DNA from: JAYEHK01 sp034659475
Lineage (GTDB): Bacteria; Bacillota; Syntrophomonadia; Syntrophomonadales; Syntrophomonadaceae
Reading direction: 5' to 3'
Length of the DNA: 64,000 bases
NCBI GenBank assembly: GCA_034659475.1
Contig: JAYEHK010000177.1
Span: forward strand, 1 to 64,000
The notes below the pieces were generated by a model. The model did no database searches, was not told where the DNA came from, and was given only the letters and a program-made list of their open reading frames with translations. The position numbers and the translations under genes are program-made. Below, one piece after another: positions 45,163-54,592 of this stretch (positions are counted from its first letter, which is position 1; the number at the start of each line of letters is the position of its first letter).

Positions 45163-46041
45163 TTATTCTATGTTCTGCAGTTGCTCCCTTATTTTTTCAA
45201 GCTCTGCCTTTACGTCAACAACGATTTGATTCATGGTTATATCACTTGATTTAGAAGCAATGGTATTAATTTCTCGGAACATTTCCTGTACCAGAAAATC
45301 ACATTTTCTTCCTATGTTATCCCCAATATTAATCAGGTCCTTCAATTGGCTAATGTGACTTTTCAATCTTACGATTTCTTCCGTAACACTCGATTTATCT
45401 GCAAAGATCGCAACTTCTTGAATGATTCTGCCTTCATCCTGAAACTCTTTATTGATCATTTCATTAATGCGGTTTTGAAGTTTTTCCTCATACTCCATTG
45501 ATACCTTTGGTGATCTTGCTTCCAACACCAAAACCTGTTCCAGTATATAGTCATTTCTATTTAAAATATCAATGGCTAGCGTTTTTCCTTCTTTGCTGCG
45601 CATATCAAGCAGGCTATCAATGCACTGATCTAACACCTTTTCAAGGATACTCCACACTTTTTCATTATCTTCTTCTTCGTTTATCAGTGTATAGACATCG
45701 GGTAATCGAAAGATATCAAGCACCTTAATATCACCTGAAATATTTAGATCCTTTGCTAAATCCTTCAAAGAATTATGATAAGCCATCGCCAATTCTTTGT
45801 CAACCTTGATAGTTCTTATCGACTCCTCTGTCTTTTCAATATTAATTCCTATTTCCAGACGTCCTCTGCTAATGCTTGTCTTTACTTTTTCTTTAATGCG
45901 TTCTTCTAACAAAAGATATCCGCGCGGCATGCGAATGTGGACATCAAAAAAACGATGATTCACACTTTTCAATTCACAATTAATGGAGTAACCACATTCG
46001 TCTATCTGACCCTTCCCAAAACCTGTCATGCTTTTAATCAT
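45163..46041 (-). CDS. YicC-family endoribonuclease
   Basis: 292 residues. MIKSMTGFGKG at the N-terminus and the C-terminal REINTIASKSSDITMNQIVV are the family ends. Homologues were shown to cleave RNA. Placed upstream of remA, its usual neighbour. Confidence 0.9.
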   Translation of the reverse strand: MIKSMTGFGKGQIDECGYSINCELKSVNHRFFDVHIRMPRGYLLLEERIKEKVKTSISRGRLEIGINIEKTEESIRTIKVDKELAMAYHNSLKDLAKDLNISGDIKVLDIFRLPDVYTLINEEEDNEKVWSILEKVLDQCIDSLLDMRSKEGKTLAIDILNRNDYILEQVLVLEARSPKVSMEYEEKLQNRINEMINKEFQDEGRIIQEVAIFADKSSVTEEIVRLKSHISQLKDLINIGDNIGRKCDFLVQEMFREINTIASKSSDITMNQIVVDVKAELEKIREQLQNIE

Positions 46042-46042
46042 G

Positions 46043-47216
46043 TTAAAACTCGACCTTTCCTATCGCATTATACATCCTATCAAATGCCTCTTTCATTCGT
46101 TCCTTTCCGACGGTTAAAGCGATTCTAAAATAACCTTCTCCATGCTCTCCATATCCGTTTCCAGGTGTAATAATGACACCTGCCTTTTCTAGAACTATTT
46201 CTGCGAAAGATGCCGAGGTATATCCTTTTGGAACCGGTACCCAAAAGTAAAAATTTGCTTTGGGTGGTTCAACATTCCACCCCATTCGTTTCAATCCCTC
46301 GGTAGCTATATCACGTCGTTCCTGATAAATATTCGACATCTCCTGTATGGATTCCTGCGGTCCTTCTATTGCTTCAATGCCTGCATATTGAACAGCCTGA
46401 AACACCCCTGAATCAACGTTTGATTTGAAACGCCCGATCACTTCAATCGCTTCAGGATTACCCGCAGCCCATCCTAACCTCCAACCTGTCATATTATAGG
46501 TTTTGGAGAAGGAATGAAACTCAATGCCAACTTCTTTTGCCCCCGGCGCTTGCAAAAAAGATACCGGCTTGAATCCATCATACCCCATTTCAGAATAAGC
46601 TGCATCATGGCAGACCAAAATATCATATTCTTTTGCAAATGCTACTACATCTTGGTAGAACCCCAAATCTGCTATCGCACCTGTTGGATTATTGGGATAA
46701 TTAATAAACAACAATTTCGCACTTTTAGCAATATCTGTAGGAATATCCTGCAAAACAGGTTTATACTGATTTTCTTCGAGTAATGGCATAAAATACGATT
46801 TCCCACCTGCTAAAAGGGTTCCGATATTATAAACCAGATAACCTGGATCTGGAACAAGCGTAACATCACCAGCATCCAGATATGCAAAGAATATATGCGC
46901 AATTCCTTCTTTCGACCCTAACAATGAAACAACTTCCGTCCTGGGATTCAACTCAACCTGAAATCTTTTTTTTATACCAGTTTGCTACTGCCTGCCGAAA
47001 TTCCAACAATCCTACGGAACTGGAATATTGATGATTTTCGCTATCGTAGATACTTTGTGCCATGCGATCAATAATATGCTTGGGTGTTGGAAGATCGGGA
47101 TCACCAATCCCCAAATTTATGATGTCAATCCCCTTTTCCTTCGCTTCGCTAATCTTCTGTTCTATTCTGGCAAATAGATAGGGCGGCAGATGTTGCATTG
47201 CATTATTTTCTCTCAT
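46043..47216 (-). pseudogene. dapL: LL-diaminopimelate aminotransferase, reading frame broken in an A8 run
   Basis: A PLP aminotransferase that makes LL-diaminopimelate directly from tetrahydrodipicolinate. The N-terminal part (from ATG 47216, SD AGGAGG) runs to a TGA near 46954 after [10 protein letters not shown]. The remaining 300 residues continue in the next frame with all active-site motifs: [30 protein letters not shown] and the PLP lysine in [15 protein letters not shown]. Removing one A from the eight-A run (46966-46973, T on the plus strand) gives [19 protein letters not shown], the normal family sequence. So this is either a base-calling error, slippage on A8, or a fresh mutation. 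Neighbour dapF acts next in the pathway, which argues for a working gene. Confidence 0.85.
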
Positions 47217-47256
47217 CGTAAAACCTCCTGATATTAATTTAAACAAACCTGTCCAA

Positions 47257-48081
47257 TTACAGGGTACCCTTAAAGACTTCCGTGGCTGGACCTGTCATAT
47301 ATACGTGCTGATCATTTTCCCATTCAATAAAAAGATCTCCACCTAAAAGATGTATGGTTGCAGCTCTTTTAGTATATCCATTTAGGATAGACGCAACCAG
47401 TGTAGCGCAGGAACCGGTACCACAAGCGAGCGTAATCCCTGCGCCCCTTTCCCACACTCTCATAATAAGTTCATTCTCACTGATTACCTGAACAAACTCA
47501 ACATTGGTTTTTGCCGGGAACAAAGGATTAACTTCTAATTGAGGTCCCCACTTGTCAACCAAAACCTGATTAATATCGTCCACAAAAATAACACAGTGTG
47601 AATTGCCCACCGATACAGCAGTGATATTAAATTGTTGATCTTCAATATGGATCGGTATATTTACATTGGACCCATCTCCACTCATAGGAATTAAAGAGCG
47701 TTCCAGTATAGGTTCTCCCATATCCACACGAACAGCACTAACGCTCCCATTTTCCATAATAAGCTCGGGATTCCGAACACCCGCGAGCGTCCGCACCGCC
47801 ATTATCCTCTTATCGGTTAATTCATTTTCATACGCATATTTAGCAATGCATCGAATCGCATTGCCACACATTTCCGGTTCAGTTCCATCTGAATTGAAAA
47901 TCCTCATAAAAACATCCAACTCTGGATCTTTCCCAATCATTACTAATCCATCAGCACCAATGCCAAAGTTTCGATCACACATCCACCTTGCCTCGGATTG
48001 TAATTTATCTACTGATTCCCATGTCGGTACTTCAACAATAATAAAATCATTTCCTAAACCATGCATTTTCACAAAATCCAT
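47257..48081 (-). CDS. dapF: Diaminopimelate epimerase
   Basis: 274 residues; LL- to meso-diaminopimelate for cell wall and lysine. The two catalytic cysteines lie in MCGNAIRC and TLACGTGSCA. MHGLGNDFIIV at the N-terminus is typical. 40 nt upstream of dapL. Confidence 0.95.
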   Translation of the reverse strand: MDFVKMHGLGNDFIIVEVPTWESVDKLQSEARWMCDRNFGIGADGLVMIGKDPELDVFMRIFNSDGTEPEMCGNAIRCIAKYAYENELTDKRIMAVRTLAGVRNPELIMENGSVSAVRVDMGEPILERSLIPMSGDGSNVNIPIHIEDQQFNITAVSVGNSHCVIFVDDINQVLVDKWGPQLEVNPLFPAKTNVEFVQVISENELIMRVWERGAGITLACGTGSCATLVASILNGYTKRAATIHLLGGDLFIEWENDQHVYMTGPATEVFKGTL

Positions 48082-48133
48082 AGGTTTACCTGCCTCCCCA
48101 GCTTCATTCTTTCTCTTTTAAGATTGTTTCCTA

Positions 48134-50845
48134 CTAAGGTTTAATTTTAACATAATTATTTCCTGAAACGAAAAGGCTTTGATAGGTATACAAAATAAAT
48201 TTCCATAACAACCGAATTCCTGTGAGAAGCAGAATCACACCCCATTGCCATCCATTCAGCGGCACTGTTTTGAAGGCCCCTTGCATGAACGGCAAATATA
48301 ACACACAAAGCTGCATTATCACAGAACAAGTAACAGCTACTATAAGAAAACGATTTTTAAAAAACCCAAGCTCAAAAGGACTGTATTTTTCTGATCGACA
48401 TTCAAACACATAAAATAATTGTGCCATAACAAGCGTTGTAAATGCCATTGTGCGAGGCAATTCCAATCCACTCATCCCACTCATGCGAACACACGCCATT
48501 CCAATTACAAATGCAGCCAATGAAATAAAAGCAATATACATCCCTCGGCTAAATATATATACACCCATTTTTCGCGCAAAAATACTTTCATTTTTCGGTC
48601 TGGGTTTCCTGGTCATAATTCCCGGTTCAGGAGGTTCAAGTCCCAAAGCCATTGCAGGAAGTCCATCAGTTACCAGATTGACCCACAATATCTGTATAGG
48701 AAGTAACGGTAAGGGCATTGCAAACAGAGAAGATACAAACATAACAAGCACCTCACCAATGTTACACCCGAGCAGATATCTTATGAACTTTCTTATGTTA
48801 TCGTAAATAGCCCTTCCTTCATATACCGCTTCAACAATGGTTGAAAAATCATCATCTGTCAAAATCATGGAGGCCGCTTCTTTGGTTACCTGTGTTCCAG
48901 TAATCCCCATTGCTACCCCAATATCAGAAGCCTTTATGGCAGGCGCATCGTTCACTCCGTCTCCCGTCATAGCAACTACATGGCCTTTATTTTTCAGCAC
49001 TGTTACGATGCGATTTTTATGTTGAGGGGACACCCGTGCAAAAACCCGATCGTTCACAGCACGTTTGTATAATTCCTTATCATTCAGTTGATCAATCTGC
49101 AAACCGGTGATCACGCCGCCTTCTTTGCTGATACCAATTTGTTTCGCAATGGCCGCAGCCGTCGAAGGATGATCACCTGTTATCATAATCGGAAAAATAC
49201 CTGCATCTATGCAATTCTTTACCGATTGTTTCACACCTGGTCGGGGTGGATCAATCATGCCACACATCCCAGTCAGGATTAAGTCTTTTTCAAGATCCTT
49301 ATCGGTAAGATGCTCCCATTTTCCTTTTTCCAATTTTCTAAAAGCAAATCCTAGTATCCGTAAAGCTTCAGCAGCCCATTCCTCTTGAAGTTTCATGAAA
49401 TAGTTACGTTCCTGGGTTCTCATTAGATCATTTCTTTCATTCTTTAAGACATATGAACACGTGCCAATGATGACCTCCAAAGCACCTTTAACGAATAAAT
49501 ACTGTTCTCCATTCCGTTCAATAACCACGCTCATTCGCTTTCTCTCTGAATCAAAAGGAATTTCCTTTATTAAATGACCTTGTTTTTCTAAACTTGTATT
49601 GCTAGCCAATAACAACAATGCTGCTTCCGTCGGATCACCAAAAAATTCAATCTTTCTATTTTGCTTTTTAATGGATGCATTATTACAATGCAACGAAATA
49701 TCTATAATCCTATGTATGCCAGGTAGTTTCATTGGATCAACTACATCGTTTTTTCTGATAAATTGTTGTCTATCATTCTGTTCACTTTGTTCCATACGCA
49801 AAATGGAATCTACTGAAGCCAGCCTTTGTACTTTCATTTGATTACAGGTAAGCGTACCCGTCTTATCTGAACAAATTACTGTTGTACAGCCAAGGGTTTC
49901 GACAGCTGGTAATTTTCTAACAATCGCGTTCCTTTTTGCCATTCTTTGGATGCCGACTGCCAGAACAACTGTAACAATAGCCGGAAGTCCCTCGGGTATT
50001 GCAGCCACGGCTAGACTGATTCCCGCCAGGAACATCGTTAAAACAGGTTCTCCTCGATAAATCCCCATGCCCGCCACAGCAGCGCATACAACCATACAAA
50101 TAATAATCAGTATTTTCCCCAGTTGATCCAATTTTATCTGCAACGGCGTCATCGAACGATCAATTTCAATCATCATTTGCGCAATTTCACCCATTATTGT
50201 TTGCATACCTGTTGCAACAACAACACCAGATCCTCTGCCCCTATTTATCGCAGTACCCATAAACACCATATTGGCCTGTTCCGCCAGAGGCGTGTTTACT
50301 TCGCAGCAAAGATTTGCATCTTTTTCAACGGGAACAGATTCTCCCGTTAATGCCGATTCATCTGCCTCCAGCGAAAAGCTTTGTATCAATCTAATGTCTG
50401 CAGGCACCTTAGTCCCTGCCTCCACTAATACAATATCTCCATCCACCAACTCCTGCGCAAGTATTTGAATTCTTTCACCAGAGCGAATCACTTCAGCATA
50501 TGAAGCGGCAAGTTTCTTTATTTCTTCAAGTGATTTTTCAGCTTTATACTCCTGTACAAAACCTAAAACCGCGTTGATTAGAACAATAATCATTATAGTA
50601 ATGGCATCAATCATTGCACCAACCAAACCTGATACTACGGTAGCTCCAAGCAAAACAAGTATCATGGTATCCGTAAACTGGTTCAAAAACATTCTTACAG
50701 GATTCATCGTTTGGTCATTAGTGATCATTTCCGAATTATTTGTTTTCCTATTTGCAGCATCTTCACATGACAATCCAGATTTACTACTTTTTAATATGGT
50801 TAGGGTTTCGTCTACAGATTGACTCCACCATTTACGTTTCGTCAT
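48134..50845 (-). CDS. Calcium-type P-type ATPase (P2A)
   Basis: About 903 residues with ten membrane segments. Actuator TGES, phosphorylation site CSDKTGTLTCNQ, ion site in M4 AAIPEGLPAIVTVVLA, hinge TGDGVNDAPAIK, and M6 NLVTDGLPAMALGLEP. The PEGL and N..TDG residues match SERCA/PMR1-like Ca2+ pumps (Bacillus YloB group). The ATG at 50845 follows AGGAG; the in-frame GTG four codons earlier is part of the SD stretch. 52 nt upstream of dapF and may be co-transcribed with it. Confidence 0.9.
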   Translation of the reverse strand: MTKRKWWSQSVDETLTILKSSKSGLSCEDAANRKTNNSEMITNDQTMNPVRMFLNQFTDTMILVLLGATVVSGLVGAMIDAITIMIIVLINAVLGFVQEYKAEKSLEEIKKLAASYAEVIRSGERIQILAQELVDGDIVLVEAGTKVPADIRLIQSFSLEADESALTGESVPVEKDANLCCEVNTPLAEQANMVFMGTAINRGRGSGVVVATGMQTIMGEIAQMMIEIDRSMTPLQIKLDQLGKILIIICMVVCAAVAGMGIYRGEPVLTMFLAGISLAVAAIPEGLPAIVTVVLAVGIQRMAKRNAIVRKLPAVETLGCTTVICSDKTGTLTCNQMKVQRLASVDSILRMEQSEQNDRQQFIRKNDVVDPMKLPGIHRIIDISLHCNNASIKKQNRKIEFFGDPTEAALLLLASNTSLEKQGHLIKEIPFDSERKRMSVVIERNGEQYLFVKGALEVIIGTCSYVLKNERNDLMRTQERNYFMKLQEEWAAEALRILGFAFRKLEKGKWEHLTDKDLEKDLILTGMCGMIDPPRPGVKQSVKNCIDAGIFPIMITGDHPSTAAAIAKQIGISKEGGVITGLQIDQLNDKELYKRAVNDRVFARVSPQHKNRIVTVLKNKGHVVAMTGDGVNDAPAIKASDIGVAMGITGTQVTKEAASMILTDDDFSTIVEAVYEGRAIYDNIRKFIRYLLGCNIGEVLVMFVSSLFAMPLPLLPIQILWVNLVTDGLPAMALGLEPPEPGIMTRKPRPKNESIFARKMGVYIFSRGMYIAFISLAAFVIGMACVRMSGMSGLELPRTMAFTTLVMAQLFYVFECRSEKYSPFELGFFKNRFLIVAVTCSVIMQLCVLYLPFMQGAFKTVPLNGWQWGVILLLTGIRLLWKFILYTYQSLFVSGNNYVKIKP

Positions 50846-50959
50846 CGGCTCCTCCACAACACCTTTTTGACCATTTGTATTCCTGCCAAAAAGATAAAAG
50901 AACCGCGGACAGCCTTTTTCTACGCGCTTTGTCCTGTCAAGTATTTCCTATCAATATTG

Positions 50960-50991
50960 GAATAAAATAAACCACCTTGTAGCAAGGTGGT
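50960..50991 (-). terminator. Terminator of the UDG-like gene
   Basis: Stem ACCACCTTG-TAG-CAAGGTGGT, then TTATTTTATT on the minus strand. Confidence 0.75.
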
Positions 50992-51053
50992 CATTAAGCA
51001 AATATTTTATTTTTTCGCAAAAATAATTCGTGAATTAATCATCAAACCTTTAA

Positions 51054-51680
51054 TTAAGCATTCTGATTAGCTATATTTCTTGCATCTCCCTCTGTGAATG
51101 CACTTTCTACTATCGTAGCGGCGTACGATATTCCTTCATAATTAAATTGTTGCCCAGCAGAACTGCCTTCATATACACCACAAGCTTTGCCGATAAAACT
51201 GCTGACTCTATCGCCAAATAAAATAACATATTGCGGTTGAAGTATTCGAATCTCTTCCATAACAAAAGGCATACAATTCATAATTTCTTCAGGTGTTGGT
51301 TTTATTGGAATACCTTCACATTCTTTTCCAGTTAACATGCATACCTTATTTTTATCTAATAGTTTTCCTTCAATAAAACAATTTGCATTCTGACGTGCAC
51401 TGCATGCTTTCGGCTGACATCTGACCATAAATGTATGATAAACCTTTTCCGTATTAAACGCTTTTTTCACTACGTTTCTCAAATCAATAAGTCGATCCAT
51501 ATCACAGGTAAGACTGCTCTCACATTCAAAAACTAATAGAACATCTGGTTCCAGATCTCCTTTACCGAGAGATGGTTTTCTCATGCATCTAAACAAATTC
51601 ATGCATCTCTGACATTGTCCGATTCTATCCTCCATACTAATGATGCGTTTAATATTTTGTTCCCTGCTCCCTCTTTCCAT
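51054..51680 (-). CDS. Degenerate uracil-DNA-glycosylase-superfamily protein
   Basis: About 208 residues. The fold signature of family 4/5 UDG is visible: a leading cysteine pair CQRCMNLFRC, strand PDVLLVFECES where active enzymes have the catalytic GEAPG-type motif, a conserved VRCQPKACS (like KCRPP..), and TPEEIMNCMPFVMEEIRILQ before VILFGD. Nine or more cysteines could bind an Fe-S cluster. Because the catalytic motif is altered, it is probably not an orthodox glycosylase. GGAGGGG lies before tandem ATG codons at 51683 and 51680; the second has better spacing. Single-gene unit. Confidence 0.6.
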   Translation of the reverse strand: MERGSREQNIKRIISMEDRIGQCQRCMNLFRCMRKPSLGKGDLEPDVLLVFECESSLTCDMDRLIDLRNVVKKAFNTEKVYHTFMVRCQPKACSARQNANCFIEGKLLDKNKVCMLTGKECEGIPIKPTPEEIMNCMPFVMEEIRILQPQYVILFGDRVSSFIGKACGVYEGSSAGQQFNYEGISYAATIVESAFTEGDARNIANQNA

Positions 51681-51880
51681 CATATCCCCTCCAAACTTTA
51701 ACCACTAAAAAGGGTTCAGAAATGAAATTAAAATGTTATTTTTTTCCTTTTTCAAAGGCTTTCGACATCCGCTTCCAAATTCCTTCTTTGTATATAAAAA
51801 ACATCTTCTCAACTTCCTCACATAATTTAAGACAAGCATAATTTTGTTGTAACAAGCAATATAAACGGCAACCGGGGATG

Positions 51881-52059
51881 GGAACGATTTTAACGCACCC
51901 TACGGGTACCACTGATACTCCCTCTGGTCGTTTAAATAGGATGCTGATTACCGCTGATTGTCGCAGATTACCGCTGTTTTATATATTTTTTAAATTATCA
52001 GCGTTCATCAGCGAACATCAGCGTAAATCTGCGTTTTCAATTCGTATTTTCTAATTAAT
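51881..52059. repeat. Long imperfect hairpin repeat, copy 1
   Basis: Shares GGAACGATTTTAACGC at the start, an interior of about 12-nt CGCTGAT / TCGCAGATTA units, and ATTTTCTAATTAA at the end with 61424-61552. The arms are complementary around an AT-rich loop (TTATATATTTTTTAAATTAT). This copy carries about 50 extra bp near its start. It fills most of the 420-bp gap; the rest (51684-51880) shows no gene. Confidence 0.7.
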
Positions 52060-52062
52060 ATA

Positions 52063-52090
52063 ATAAAAAGACCGCCTTAACACAGGCGGC
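52063..52090 (-). terminator. Terminator of the 52105 gene
   Basis: Minus strand CCGCC-TGTGTTAA-GGCGG followed by TCTTTTTATT. Confidence 0.7.
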
Positions 52091-52104
52091 GCTACAATGA
52101 TCAA

Positions 52105-52491
52105 CTATAATTTACGAAGATACTCTCTTGTACGTGCATTTACGCCCCAAGTTGCATCGGCCAGTTTAGAAGATATATATTGTCTCATGTTATCATCAAT
52201 TTCAGCATCTTGTGCATCAAAGAATAGAAAAAACACCCTTAAGATATCAACCATATTAGTAAATAACCGATCCACTGGAGCCTTTTTTAACAAAGCATCC
52301 TTTTTTCCGTAATAATAAACCAGCTGCTTTAATACCCATGCAATTTCAACATTTGACCACATTTGCTTTTCTATTATGTCTGAAAATAATGCTTCAGATC
52401 CAATTTGGTTTTCCCTGTGCTCTAACTCAGTCCATTCCTTGCTGCCTAAAACAGAAGGAGGCAACATGAGTAACTCGAGATTATTCTCCAC
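52105..52491 (-). CDS. Hypothetical protein, probably helical
   Basis: 128 residues without signal peptide or membrane helix; rich in helix-forming residues (EIAWVLKQLVYYYGKKDALL, then VDILRVFFLFFDAQDAEIDD). I do not recognise the family. It lies 20 nt after the LysM/NlpC gene and has its own terminator, so the two probably form one transcript. Confidence 0.6.
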   Translation of the reverse strand: MENNLELLMLPPSVLGSKEWTELEHRENQIGSEALFSDIIEKQMWSNVEIAWVLKQLVYYYGKKDALLKKAPVDRLFTNMVDILRVFFLFFDAQDAEIDDNMRQYISSKLADATWGVNARTREYLRKL

Positions 52492-52511
52492 TTGACATCC
52501 TCCACTATTAA

Positions 52512-53336
52512 TTACTGCAACACCCGTCGCGCTCCTGCATAAGATCTCGCATAGTAGCTTTCACTAAGATTTGTATATATAACGCCTCCGCTTCTTGGGG
52601 AACTAGCATGTATGAATTTTCCATCCCCAACATAAATCCCTGCATGATTTACAATTGACGCACCGTTGCAACGGAAAAATACCAAATCGCCGGGAAGTAA
52701 ACTATTTTTGTCAACGACTGTCCCCATATTAGTTTGATCAGAAGCCACTCTCGGAAGTGCAACACCGACCACGTTATAAACATATTTTGTAAAGCCTGAA
52801 CAATCAAAACCGTATGGCCCATTCCCACCATAAACATAAGGCACACCTAAAAACTGCTCAGCATATTCGACTATCCGATTTCCTACCTGCCTATCGCCCG
52901 CCCTGGAAACAGGATTTGTCTCCACTCGCTGAATCACTAACGTATCTCCAGCCAAAAGAAATTCTCCTGTCAAACCGTTCGCTATCATTAAATTTGTAAC
53001 ACTGGTTCCAAATTTTTGGGCAATACTTGAAAGTGAATCACCTGGTTGAATAACATACACATCCTCTACAGGAGATTCGATTTCAGCTGTTACGTTATTA
53101 TTAACATCCTCTGGGCAAGTATTTTTTAGTATCAAGACCTGACCAATTTTAATAAAATCTGATTGAAGTCCGTTTAACTCTTGTATCTGATTTATACTGA
53201 TCCCATGATAATGGGAAATACTCCATAAAGAATCACCCGATTGAACTGTATAATCTACCTGGCTAGCCTGTAAGCTTGTCCCCCCAATGAACAAAAAAAA
53301 CGACATAATTATAACGGTGACACAATATTTTCTCAT
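52512..53336 (-). CDS. LysM-NlpC/P60 peptidoglycan hydrolase
   Basis: 274 residues, exported. Signal peptide 1-24 (ends LQAS). Two LysM domains at about 28-72 (YTVQSGDSLWSISHYHGISI) and 92-136 (YVIQPGDSLSSIAQKFGTSV) bind glycan; NlpC/P60 endopeptidase at about 150-274 with Cys in YGFDCSGFTKYV, His in VNHAGIYVG and the third polar residue at FIHASS. It cuts the stem peptides of peptidoglycan during growth or sporulation. Confidence 0.95.
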   Translation of the reverse strand: MRKYCVTVIIMSFFLFIGGTSLQASQVDYTVQSGDSLWSISHYHGISINQIQELNGLQSDFIKIGQVLILKNTCPEDVNNNVTAEIESPVEDVYVIQPGDSLSSIAQKFGTSVTNLMIANGLTGEFLLAGDTLVIQRVETNPVSRAGDRQVGNRIVEYAEQFLGVPYVYGGNGPYGFDCSGFTKYVYNVVGVALPRVASDQTNMGTVVDKNSLLPGDLVFFRCNGASIVNHAGIYVGDGKFIHASSPRSGGVIYTNLSESYYARSYAGARRVLQ

Positions 53337-53464
53337 TGCTCCCCTACCCTTCGTAAAACTTTCACATCATTTATGATAATTCTACAAAGGATGTGGAAAT
53401 CCCTTTTTATAACCAAGAAATAATTATAAACTGACTTTATCAAAATATGGGCAATACTCCCCCC

Positions 53465-53733
53465 CTGATCGTAGGCCACAAACACCGATGAAAATAAGCT
53501 GGGTGAAGGCGAGTCACTGGGACAGGTCCGCAGACTCATTTTTGCAATTGCTGGTGGAGAAATATGATGGTTTTTCCTAAAACGAGTCAGCAGACTAGTC
53601 CCCGAGACTCACCAAAAAGGTCCGCGTTAAATTCAGCCTATTTTCTTACTAACCCACTTCAACGTTCCAACTGACCAACTGTCCAACTAACCAACTAATA
53701 ATTCCGCTTATACTCAACCTATTTTCTAATTAA
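53465..53733. repeat. Mosaic of dispersed intergenic repeat modules, copy 2
   Basis: 53465-53499 carries GTAGGCCACAAACACCGATG followed by AAAATA (as at 61373 and, inverted, at 25412). 53638-53700 carries CACTTCAACGTTCCAACTG and CCAACTGTCCAACTAACCAA (inverse of 25156-25228). It ends with ATTTTCTAATTAA at 53721-53733. Between them lie paired GAGTC / GGTCCGC units. No reading frame in this 400-bp gap. Confidence 0.65.
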
Positions 53734-53739
53734 CTAAGC

Positions 53740-54567
53740 TTATTTTAAAGCGTGGTATTCCATAAGCCTTTGAAGGTTATCTTCACCAATACCGGCTGAT
53801 CCCAGTGCATTTCTATCTTCTGAACTGCCCGGTCCGTGAAAATCGGATCCCCCTGTAATCAATAACTTTTTCTCGGTTGCCAGAGCAAGATAATTTTTGA
53901 TTTCTTTCGTAGAATGTTTTGGGTAATAAACCTCTATACCTTCCATGCCCATTTTAATGACGCGAAGAACATTCTCCTGACTTTTTATTAGTCCTGGATG
54001 CGCCAATACTAGTACCCCCCCAGCATTCTTTATTAATTCGATAGCTTCATTAGGTAAAAATTTGTAGCGCGGAACATAACCCGGGCGTCCCTTACCCAGA
54101 TACAGTCTAAAGGCTTCTGAAACGGTATTCACATAGCCTTGATGGATCATGGCTCTAGCTATGTGTGGCCTTCCTACCAGTGCACCACCTGCATACCTTT
54201 GTACCAGCTCAAAACTTAGATCAAGGCCAGCAACTTTGAGTTTCTCTACCATTGCCTCTGCTCTACTTTTTCTCAGGGTAACGATTTCTTGTAATCTGCT
54301 TTCCATGGCCTTATTCTGATCATCAATAAAATATCCGAGAATATGAATCTCTTCTTCGTCCAACTCACTATTCATCTCAATGCCAGGGATAAAAGCAATC
54401 TCTATCCCCTTTTCATGAATTAAGTCTTTTGCTGCCTGAAGACCATCAACCGTGTCGTGATCGGTAATCGCTAAACCATTTAACCCTATCCTGTTTGCCT
54501 CCAACAAGACCTCTTCAGGAGTTAGCGTTCCATCTGATGCTGTTGTGTGTACATGCAGATCATACAT
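53740..54567 (-). CDS. PHP-domain phosphoesterase (YciV/TrpH-like)
   Basis: 275 residues. Metal ligands DLHVHTTASDGTL, AITDHDTVDGL, FIPGIEMNSE, HPGLI and SGSDFHG-like GGSDFHGPG. Relatives are 3'-5' oligonucleotide or nucleoside 3',5'-bisphosphate phosphatases (RNase AM). Followed by the mosaic repeat; no clear terminator. Confidence 0.9.
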   Translation of the reverse strand: MYDLHVHTTASDGTLTPEEVLLEANRIGLNGLAITDHDTVDGLQAAKDLIHEKGIEIAFIPGIEMNSELDEEEIHILGYFIDDQNKAMESRLQEIVTLRKSRAEAMVEKLKVAGLDLSFELVQRYAGGALVGRPHIARAMIHQGYVNTVSEAFRLYLGKGRPGYVPRYKFLPNEAIELIKNAGGVLVLAHPGLIKSQENVLRVIKMGMEGIEVYYPKHSTKEIKNYLALATEKKLLITGGSDFHGPGSSEDRNALGSAGIGEDNLQRLMEYHALK

Positions 54568-54592
54568 TATTTCGTGCCTCCTTTGTGCGCAT

